A model generated the notes under the pieces. The model was not told where the DNA came from and ran no database searches. It saw nothing but the letters and a program-made list of their open reading frames with translations. Source: CAZHFW01 sp964531675 (GTDB lineage Bacteria > Planctomycetota > Phycisphaerae > Phycisphaerales > UBA1924). From it: a DNA stretch of 64,000 nucleotides. A program made the translations under genes and the position numbers. The stretch is taken from the NCBI GenBank assembly GCA_964531675.1, contig CAZHFW010000006.1:1-64000 (forward strand), in the 5' to 3' direction. This document shows, one piece after another, positions 18,723-26,169 of this stretch (position 1 is the first letter of the stretch; every line of letters starts with the position of its first letter).

Positions 18723-21014
18723 TCAGCACATCGCGTCCCAGGCGTTGAAGAAGGCGAAGAAGTCGGTCAGGTCGATCGTCCCGTCCTGGTTGATGTCCGC
18801 CGCACTCTGATTGGTGTCCCAGGCGTTGAAGAACACGAAGAAGTCCTCGAGACCGACGGTGCCGTCCTGATCCACGTCCGACGCGCACCGGATCGTGAAG
18901 TCGATCACCGCGGCGCCGCCCGGCAGGCCTTCGCCCGAGGGGAGGGACGACGCAGCGCTCGGATTCGCAAGCTCGCCATCGAGCGCCAAGCCACTGGCGG
19001 AGATCGTGTCCGCCAGCGTCAGTCGGTACGCGCCGGCAGTCAGCGCCGGGAACGAGATGGTCGCGGCCAGCGTGCCAGCGTCGAAGCTCACCGAGACCGG
19101 GACAGCGCCCGCGGGGCCCGACAGCACGACCTTCGACGCGTCGATGAACACCGGATCACTAAACCAGACTTTCATTGACGAGACGTTCGCCGCTGCCGAC
19201 TCATTGGCGCCGGGTGCGGGGAGCGATTGCACGACCTTGGGCGGCCCCCCAGACCACACCTGATTGGAAATGCTGCTCCAGAGAATCCGCATATCTGGAT
19301 CGGGGGTCACCTGATCAGGGAACGCATTCACCGGGAACATGAACCACTCGGCGCGGGCGTCGTTGAACACCGTCACGCGCGGCGATCCCGCCGCACGGCC
19401 CAGGCCAAGCTCAACGGGCATCGTGAACTTGGACTGGAACCCGGCGCTGGTGGACTGATTCTGTCCGAGGGCGACGCGCACGTACTTCTGGTTGTTGATC
19501 GTGACGCCGGTCCAGCTCCAGCGGTACTGGGGCACGCCGTAGCCGTAGATCCATTGCTGGAAGAACCAGTTGAGATCCCGGCCGGTGATCGCCTCGAAGG
19601 TGGCCTGCAGGTCTTCGGTCACGACCGCGCCGAGCTCGTGGGCCTGGCGATACGCGCGGAGCCCCGGGAAGAAGGCGTCATCGCCCACGACATAGCGGAG
19701 CATGTGGAGGACCCAGCCTCCCTTGTCGTAAACCAGTGCGCCGTCGAAGATCGCGCTGATCGAGCTCGTGTTGTCCACGAACACGCGGCCCGAGAGATTC
19801 GAGGGACGACGGTTGGCCATAGCTGCAAGCAGCGCGGGCTTGCCGCTCGAGCCTGGCTTGAACTCCTCCCACAGCGCCTCGGCGTAGGTCGCAAAGCCCT
19901 CGTTGAGCCAGATGTGCTGCCAGTCCTTGCAGGTCAGCGCGTCGCCCCACCACTGGTGGGCCAGCTCGTGCGCGTTGAGCCAGTCGATGGAGAAGAAGAT
20001 CTGCCCGGTGTTGGTCTGGTGCTCCATCCCGCCGCCAAAGCCGAACTGGTACACGCCGTACTTTTCGTTGATGAACGGATAAGGCCCGAAGAGCCCGCTG
20101 AAGACCGTGAGCATGTCGAGGATCCCCGCGGCCTGCGCCCGGGCGGTGGGGGTGTCCTGCTCGCTGTAGAAGTTGAACTCGACGGGCATCGACTTGCCCT
20201 GATACGTCCAGGTCGGCGTCCAGGTGTTGAAGTCGGTGCTCGCGAAGCACACCAGGTAGGTCGACATGGGATAGTCGGAACGGAAGCGTGTGCGTGAGCG
20301 GCCGTTGCCCACATCATCGACCCCCTTGAGCATGCCGTTGGCGGTCGTACTGAGCATTGACGGGACCGTGACCGCGAGCGAGAGCGTGGCCTTGTCGGAG
20401 TTGTCGCCCGGGAGGCCGTAGTCGCCATCCTTGCAGGGCCACCAGCAACCGGCCGCGAAAGGCTGGGAGAGCGTGTACACCTCGGGCTTGCCCGCGCGGG
20501 TGGTGATGACAAAGCCGCCGAAACCCGTGGGAGGCGGGGGCGCGCCGTCGTAGTCGACCCGCACCGTGAAGACCTCGCCCGCGTTGTACGCGCGATCAAG
20601 GGTGATGCGCCTTCCCCAGGTGCCGAAGGTGGTCATCGCGCCGGGCGCAGCGCCATTGATCGTCGCGCTGGCTGCAAAGTTCGGGTGCAGGATGATGCTG
20701 AACTCGGTCAGGCCATCGACCAGCGAGACCACGGTCATCGTGTTGGAGCCGTGCACGCGCTGGGGCGAGAGCTCGACCTCGAGGTCGAGGTTGTTGTCGA
20801 GCACGTCGGTCGCGGGATACGCCTCGCGGTAGAGCGCCGCAGCCGCCGGGTCGCCCGCAAAGGGCCTGTCGCGCCACGCCTGGGCCTCGGCCGAGAGCGC
20901 CGCCGCGGCGTGCGACTTCCCGCACCCGAAGTGCTCCGGACCCCGGAACTCCTGCGCGCCGGCCTGAGCCGAAGCGAGCGTGATCGCAAGAATGGGCAGC
21001 GCGAGCTTGAACAT
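18723..21014 (-). CDS. Secreted M1-family aminopeptidase-like metalloprotease with dockerin tail (paralogue A)
   Basis: The ATG at 21014 is preferred because GGAGAG sits 4 nt upstream and a signal peptide begins here; the product is 763 residues. The M1 peptidase core has a GGMEH variant of the GAMEN exopeptidase motif, the zinc motif HELAH (349-353) and WLNEGFA with the third zinc ligand Glu372, the expected 18 residues later. The N-terminal saddle-like beta domain and the C-terminal region are present, followed by a Big-like domain. The two dockerin repeats end Met-Cys rather than Gly-Cys. It lies directly downstream of a second M1 gene in the same orientation, so the pair arose by tandem duplication. 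It probably trims peptides outside the cell. Confidence 0.87.
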   Translation of the reverse strand: MFKLALPILAITLASAQAGAQEFRGPEHFGCGKSHAAAALSAEAQAWRDRPFAGDPAAAALYREAYPATDVLDNNLDLEVELSPQRVHGSNTMTVVSLVDGLTEFSIILHPNFAASATINGAAPGAMTTFGTWGRRITLDRAYNAGEVFTVRVDYDGAPPPPTGFGGFVITTRAGKPEVYTLSQPFAAGCWWPCKDGDYGLPGDNSDKATLSLAVTVPSMLSTTANGMLKGVDDVGNGRSRTRFRSDYPMSTYLVCFASTDFNTWTPTWTYQGKSMPVEFNFYSEQDTPTARAQAAGILDMLTVFSGLFGPYPFINEKYGVYQFGFGGGMEHQTNTGQIFFSIDWLNAHELAHQWWGDALTCKDWQHIWLNEGFATYAEALWEEFKPGSSGKPALLAAMANRRPSNLSGRVFVDNTSSISAIFDGALVYDKGGWVLHMLRYVVGDDAFFPGLRAYRQAHELGAVVTEDLQATFEAITGRDLNWFFQQWIYGYGVPQYRWSWTGVTINNQKYVRVALGQNQSTSAGFQSKFTMPVELGLGRAAGSPRVTVFNDARAEWFMFPVNAFPDQVTPDPDMRILWSSISNQVWSGGPPKVVQSLPAPGANESAAANVSSMKVWFSDPVFIDASKVVLSGPAGAVPVSVSFDAGTLAATISFPALTAGAYRLTLADTISASGLALDGELANPSAASSLPSGEGLPGGAAVIDFTIRCASDVDQDGTVGLEDFFVFFNAWDTNQSAADINQDGTIDLTDFFAFFNAWDAMC

Positions 21015-21092
21015 GAGTCTCTCCATCAAGACCGAGCGGTCTGCTCGAACAATGTACCCGAAGACCTCGGGCGGGCGGCGCGGGAAATGAAA

Positions 21093-21118
21093 ACGCCGGG
21101 GCTTGCAGCGCCCGGCGT
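21093..21118 (-). terminator. Terminator after M1 paralogue B
   Basis: An 8-bp perfect stem (21093-21100 with 21111-21118) with a 10-nt loop is followed on the minus strand by TTTCATTTC. It separates the two M1 genes, which suggests they are transcribed separately. Confidence 0.65.
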
Positions 21119-21148
21119 GTTTGGTTTGGTCTTCAGTTGGAGGCGCGA

Positions 21149-23560
21149 TCAGCAGCCCGTATCAAACGCGCCCAGGAACCCGAAGAAGTCGGCCAGATCG
21201 ATCGAGTTGTCGCCGTTCAGGTCGGCGCTCGCCAGCGACTGATCGAAGTCGCCCAGGAACTGGAAGAAGTCGCCCAGGTCGACCTCGCCGTCGTTGTTCA
21301 CGTCGGCGGTGCACAGGACCTTGAAGCGCAGAACCGCGTTGCCCTGGGCCTGCCCGTCGCCCGAGGGGAGCGAGCTTGCCGAGTTGGGGTTGGCGACTTC
21401 GCCATCCAGGCGGATGCCCGCAGCCGCGGTCGTGATCGTGTCACGCGCGGTCACGGTGTACTCGCCCGCGGGGAGTTCGGCGCCGAAGTTGAGCGTCGCG
21501 GACCAGTTCGACGAGTTGTAGGAGAGCGTGAAGGGAACGTTGCCGCTCGGACCGGTGACCGTGAAGTCTCCGGCGTTGCACGCGACGTTCTCGCTGAAGC
21601 CCACCGTGGCCTGCGTGACGCCCGCCAGCGCGACCGTCTGCGAGCCCGGAGCCGGGCTCATCGCCAGCACCTTGGCGGGGCCGTTGGTGTACGCGATCGC
21701 CGCGGTGGTGCTCTTGAGGATGGACGTGTTGGGATCCAGCGCGATCGACGCGGGGATGGAGCTGACCGGGAAGACGTACCACTCGGAGCGGTTGTCGTTC
21801 AGCACCGAGGCGACCGGAGCGCCGGCGCCCAGACGGATCTCCAGAGGCATGATGAACTTCTGGTTGGCGCCGTAGGTCGTGGACTGCGTCTGGTTCACGA
21901 CCACGCGGACGTAGTTCTGGCCGTTGACCGTGAAGCCCTGGAAGCCGTACTGATACGCGGGCTCGCCCGTGCCGAAGACCCACTGATCAAAGAAGTACTG
22001 CATCGGCGTCCCCGTGACGCTCGTGGAGACCGCGGCCAGATCGTTGGTGGTCGCGGCCGATCCCTGGTACGCGGCGCGGTACGTGGGGAGGAGCTGGTTG
22101 AAGAAGACGCTGTCGCCGACCTGACGCCGGAGCATGTGGACGACCCAGCCGCCCTTGTAGTAGCTCGTGTTGGTGTCGAAGATGTTCGCGTCGGTGAGCG
22201 TGCCGTACTTGTACACGCTGCCGGAGCCCGTCGGGGGCTTGCGCGAGTTGAGGGCCGCGATAAGCGCCGCGGTGTTGATCCCGCCCGCCTTGCGCTCCTC
22301 CCAGATGCACTCGGTGTAATCCGCGAAGCCTTCGTTGAGCCAGATGTCCTGCCAGTACCGGCAGGTCACGTTGTCGCCCCACCACTGGTGGCCCAGCTCG
22401 TGCGCCGTCACCGACTCGGAGAAGGTGCCGCCCTGACCCGTGTTGGTCTGGTGCTCCATGCCGCCGCCGAAGGTGAACTGGTAGATGCCGTACTTCTCGT
22501 TGGCGAAGGGATACGTCCCGTAGACGTTGCTCTGGACCGTGAGCATCTGGACCGCCTTCTCCCAGATGCTGCGATTGCCGGCGGTGTCCGATGCGGGCCA
22601 GATGTTGATCTGGAAGGGCATCGAGATGGGCGAGCCGCCCGGCGGCGTGTAGTTCCAGGTGTAGTCGTAGGTGTTGTACGCGGAGGACGCGAAGAAGATC
22701 AGGTACGGCGCGGTCTGGTAGTTCGTCGCCCAGCGATAGCGCTTGCGGCTGCCGCTGAGGGTGTCAACGCCCTGGAGCGTGCCGTTGGAGACCGAACGCA
22801 GCGCCTGCGGCGCGGTGATCGCGATCTGCGCCGTGAACTTGTCGGCGTTGTCGCCCGAGGCCTGGAAGTCGCCGTCCTTCACGGGCCACCAGGTGGCGGC
22901 GTAGTAAGGCTCGGAGAGAGACTCCATGTGAGGCTGCCCGCCCTGGGTGGAGATCTGAATCGAGCCCAGGCCGCGCGAGACCGCGGTGCCCGAGTAATCC
23001 ACGCGCACCGTGAAGGTCTCACCCGCGTTGTAGGCGCGGTCGAGCGTCACGCGACGGCCGTAGGACCCGAAGGAGGTCAGGGGCGCGTTGGTCGCCGAGC
23101 CATTGAGCTTGGCGGTCGCGGTGTAGTTGGAGCGCAGCATGAAGCTGAACTGCGTGAGCCCGTTCACCAGGCTCTTGACGGTCATCGTGTTGGAGCCCGT
23201 GAAGAGGATGCTCGTGTTGCTGCTCTGCGGGACGACCTCGAAGTCGAGGTTGCAGTTGAGCAGGTCGGTGTCGGTCGCGACGTCCGCGAGCTCCTGAAGA
23301 ACCTTGGGATCCTCGTCGATCTGCAGCCCGGCCGCGGCGCGGGCCTTGAGCATCTGGGCCTTGCCGCAGCCCACGATGGTCTCCGGCGCGCGGAAGCGGT
23401 CGGCGAAGGCGTCGCGGGCCATGTCCGCCTGGGCCTGCTCGGGGCCTCCCGGGTACTTGGTGGTCGGCGTGAGAATCACGGGAACGACCTGGGCCATCGC
23501 GGGAGCGGCCAGTCCGGCCAGCGCGACGAGCGACAACAGACGACGATCAAGAGACCCCAT
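21149..23560 (-). CDS. Secreted M1-family aminopeptidase-like metalloprotease with GC-type dockerin (paralogue B)
   Basis: The ATG at 23560 has GGGAGG 6 nt upstream and starts a signal peptide; the 71 codons before it in the open frame look non-coding. The 803-residue protein has the M1 architecture: a GGMEH motif, HELGH (387-391), and Glu410 in WLNEGFADYTE. A C-terminal Big/Ig-like domain (SENVACNAGDFTVTGPSG region) and two canonical dockerin repeats follow, ending Gly-Cys. It shares the same layout and many matching blocks with the downstream paralogue at 18723-21014, including RVDYxGxxxxxxGxGxxxI(S/T)T-type stretches. Expected to release N-terminal residues from peptides extracellularly. 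Confidence 0.88.
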   Translation of the reverse strand: MGSLDRRLLSLVALAGLAAPAMAQVVPVILTPTTKYPGGPEQAQADMARDAFADRFRAPETIVGCGKAQMLKARAAAGLQIDEDPKVLQELADVATDTDLLNCNLDFEVVPQSSNTSILFTGSNTMTVKSLVNGLTQFSFMLRSNYTATAKLNGSATNAPLTSFGSYGRRVTLDRAYNAGETFTVRVDYSGTAVSRGLGSIQISTQGGQPHMESLSEPYYAATWWPVKDGDFQASGDNADKFTAQIAITAPQALRSVSNGTLQGVDTLSGSRKRYRWATNYQTAPYLIFFASSAYNTYDYTWNYTPPGGSPISMPFQINIWPASDTAGNRSIWEKAVQMLTVQSNVYGTYPFANEKYGIYQFTFGGGMEHQTNTGQGGTFSESVTAHELGHQWWGDNVTCRYWQDIWLNEGFADYTECIWEERKAGGINTAALIAALNSRKPPTGSGSVYKYGTLTDANIFDTNTSYYKGGWVVHMLRRQVGDSVFFNQLLPTYRAAYQGSAATTNDLAAVSTSVTGTPMQYFFDQWVFGTGEPAYQYGFQGFTVNGQNYVRVVVNQTQSTTYGANQKFIMPLEIRLGAGAPVASVLNDNRSEWYVFPVSSIPASIALDPNTSILKSTTAAIAYTNGPAKVLAMSPAPGSQTVALAGVTQATVGFSENVACNAGDFTVTGPSGNVPFTLSYNSSNWSATLNFGAELPAGEYTVTARDTITTAAAGIRLDGEVANPNSASSLPSGDGQAQGNAVLRFKVLCTADVNNDGEVDLGDFFQFLGDFDQSLASADLNGDNSIDLADFFGFLGAFDTGC

Positions 23561-23715
23561 GCGATCCTCCCTCACAAACCACCGGAACCCCAAACACCGC
23601 GCCGGGCGCTCCGACGCGCGACGCGCCCCGCCGGTCCCCGGCCGGGCGTCAAAGCCGCCGCATCGTCTTCCGACGACGCGGGGGTTCACATCTCGATGAA
23701 TGCTCGAAACAAGAA

Positions 23716-23745
23716 AGGGGCGGGGAGAGATTCCTCCCCGCCCCT
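23716..23745 (-). terminator. Strong terminator after matrixin-like gene
   Basis: A perfect 12-bp GC-rich stem (23716-23727 with 23734-23745) has a 6-nt loop and a TTTCTTG tail on the minus strand, just downstream of the stop at 23795. Confidence 0.8.
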
Positions 23746-23794
23746 GTGTGATCAACCGATCAGGGCGACGCATCGCCCTTGGGGCGGCGTGTGC

Positions 23795-25756
23795 TCAGCA
23801 ACCCTGGTCAAACGCGCCGAGGAAGGCGAAGAAGTCGCCCAGATCCACGCCCGGGTTGCCGTCGATGTCGGCGCACGGGAGGGTCTGGTCGAAGGCCGCC
23901 AGGAAGGTGAAGAAGTCGTTGAGGTCGACCTGCTGGTCGGAGCCGCAGTTGCCGTTCTCGTCCGAGACGTCCGCCAGGCAGGGGGTCCAGCCCGAGTCGG
24001 AAGCGCCGAGCGAGCGGTAGGCGACGCCGGCGGCCTCGCCGGTCTGCTTCACGCGGACAAAGTAGAAGTAGGTCTGGCCGCCCGCCGCGGTGGTGTCCGC
24101 GAAGGAGGTGACCGCGCCGACGGTGCCGACGACCGAAGCGCCGACCTCGGAGTTGGTCGTGTTGCGCAGGATCTGGTAGTTGGCCGCGTTGGTCACCGCG
24201 GTCCAGGAGACGTTCACGCCGCCGCTCACGCCGTCGGAAGCGGTGACGACGTAGTTGTTGGACAGGCCCTGAATGGTCAGGTTGTAGAGCTGGACCTGCG
24301 TGGGGGTGTTGGCCTCAAACACGCGGATGTAGGTGGGGGTGCCGGCGCCGAAGAAGACGTTGCTGATGGTGACAGCCGAGCCGAGCGTCGCGGTGGCGGT
24401 CGCCAGCACGTTGCCCGCGCCGTCGCGGATGTCCACCGCGAGCTGAGCGGCCTGCAGGGCGTTGGTGTTCACCGTGGTGGTGTTGCAGTTGGCGTCCTGC
24501 GCGTAGTCGGCGTAGCTCGAGCCCTTGGGCGTCACGGTGATGTTCGTCAGCGTGGGCAGGGTGGGGGTGACGAAGTGGTAGTCCTGCTCGCCGTCGGCGT
24601 CGATCGAGAGGATCGAGCCGTTGGTGTCGGAGGTGCCCGAGACCGGCGCGGGCTGGAGGCCCAGGACGATCGTGTTGCTGCGGTTCAGAGCGCCGCGGTC
24701 CTTGGCCTGCGCGATGGAGTTGTCGGGCTCGGAGGGGTCGCCGTAGTTGCGCTGGGCCGAGCGGATGTCGTCCTGGCGCGGGCCGTCAAAGCCCGTGTTC
24801 AGGAAGGGCTCCATGAGCTTGGTGCCGATGGCCGGGCAGACGTGGGACAGGCCCATGCCGTGGCCGTGCTCGTGGCCAAGCGTGTTGCGGAAGAAGCGGT
24901 TATTGTTGGCGGTGCTGGCCCAGTTGGCCGAGTCATCGGAGTCCAGGACCATGTTGCCGCCGGTGCCGGCGCCGGGGAAGAAGTTGTACGCCAGAACGCC
25001 CGAGGCGCCGTCGATGGAGTGCGAGGCGATGCGGACCTGGCCGCGGGTGGCCGAGGCGCTGGAGCCCCAGCTGGCGCCGTCGTCGGCGTCGGCGTTGGTC
25101 GCGTTGCCCGAGATGCGGACGTAGGTGATGCCGGTGAGCTGGCTCCAACGGGCCCAGATCTGGTTGAAGCGGTTGATCCAGGTGGCCCGGCCGCCCTGCG
25201 AGGCGAACGCCCCGTCGAGGTCGGCAAAGAGGATGTTCGGAGCGGTCGGCTCGCCGTTGCTGCCGGGGATGCTCACGCCGTCCGGCATGAGCGACCAGGT
25301 CAGTACGATCGGATCGCCGGTGCTGCCGAAGCTCAGCGTGCCCGAAGGACCGGTGTACGTGCCGCTCCAACGGCCGCCGATCTGGTACTTGATGCCCATC
25401 TCGTCGATGGCGGTGCGCATGTTCTCTTCAACGCGGTCCATCATCTCGCGCGAGGGCGGGTTGGCCGGATCGAAGCAGAGCGCAAACAGCTCCGCCGGGG
25501 GAACCAGAATCTGGCCGATCTGCTCGCCGTTGATGGAATCAGCCGTCTGCACGAACGGGCCGGGAAGCTCCGCCGGACGCGTCGCGATCAACGCCGGACG
25601 CCACGGGCCACCCTGGTTATACACCACATCATTCAGATCGGTTTGGGCCTTGATCGGGCCGCCGACGACTGCCATCGCGCTGCCCGCGGTCCCACAAAGG
25701 GCCGCAAGAACCAAGCCGCGGCCAATCAGGCCGCCCGACGTCTTCGCATGCTGCAT
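23795..25756 (-). CDS. Secreted matrixin-like zinc metalloprotease with FN3 domain and GC-type dockerin
   Basis: The ATG at 25756 has GAGGAG about 9 nt upstream and starts a signal peptide (MQHAKTSGG..., ending SAMA-like); the product is 653 residues. The catalytic zinc motif HEHGHGMGLSH (His295, Glu296, His299, His305) is the extended metzincin form HExxHxxGxxH. Upstream residues (about 60-290) form the matrixin-like fold with an RGQVRIASHSID strand. A PPC-like beta domain, an FN3 domain (about 500-592) and the dockerin follow. The first dockerin repeat is shortened (it begins directly at a DQQVDLNDFF-type segment), while the second is complete and ends Gly-Cys. It is divergent from the subtilase across a 413-bp gap. 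Confidence 0.85.
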   Translation of the reverse strand: MQHAKTSGGLIGRGLVLAALCGTAGSAMAVVGGPIKAQTDLNDVVYNQGGPWRPALIATRPAELPGPFVQTADSINGEQIGQILVPPAELFALCFDPANPPSREMMDRVEENMRTAIDEMGIKYQIGGRWSGTYTGPSGTLSFGSTGDPIVLTWSLMPDGVSIPGSNGEPTAPNILFADLDGAFASQGGRATWINRFNQIWARWSQLTGITYVRISGNATNADADDGASWGSSASATRGQVRIASHSIDGASGVLAYNFFPGAGTGGNMVLDSDDSANWASTANNNRFFRNTLGHEHGHGMGLSHVCPAIGTKLMEPFLNTGFDGPRQDDIRSAQRNYGDPSEPDNSIAQAKDRGALNRSNTIVLGLQPAPVSGTSDTNGSILSIDADGEQDYHFVTPTLPTLTNITVTPKGSSYADYAQDANCNTTTVNTNALQAAQLAVDIRDGAGNVLATATATLGSAVTISNVFFGAGTPTYIRVFEANTPTQVQLYNLTIQGLSNNYVVTASDGVSGGVNVSWTAVTNAANYQILRNTTNSEVGASVVGTVGAVTSFADTTAAGGQTYFYFVRVKQTGEAAGVAYRSLGASDSGWTPCLADVSDENGNCGSDQQVDLNDFFTFLAAFDQTLPCADIDGNPGVDLGDFFAFLGAFDQGC

Positions 25757-26169
25757 GAAGAACCACTCCTCTTCTTTCTCAGACTTCAATCTTGCAAGAT
25801 GACACGGGCCGGCGCATTGGGGGCGGTCGTGGTGTCGACTCCACAACCGGAGGAAACCCCTGAGTTCGACGGTCTCAGGCGAATCCCACCCAGTACGTCC
25901 AGCAATCCAAAGGTACTGACGCGCCCCCGGGGGGCGGTTCCGGACAACCTGAGAATTTCGTCGCAAACCCGGTCTGATGCAAGCAGATTCCCGGAGTCGA
26001 CCCGGATTTCCGTGCCTCCGGTCCGGAGCTTTCGGAGAGTCCCCCGGGTTTCCGGAACCTGGGGGGTTTGGACGTCCTCTTGTGTTGAAGCGCTTGCAGC
26101 GGGAGGGCGGTTCGTCCACACTGGTCAAACTGAGATACGCCCTCGCGGCGGGTTTGAGGAGTGCAGTTC
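25757..26169. promoter_or_regulatory. 413-bp divergent intergenic region between two protease genes
   Basis: There is no convincing gene. This segment must hold the promoters of both the matrixin-like gene (minus) and the subtilase gene (plus). It contains an inverted repeat CCTGAG-N9-CTCAGG at 25859-25879 and several short TTTCCGGA/GGAAACC-type segments (around 26005-26062) that could be operator sites. No clear -35/-10 pair was identified. The Shine-Dalgarno GAGGAG for the plus gene is at 26156-26161. Confidence 0.4.
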
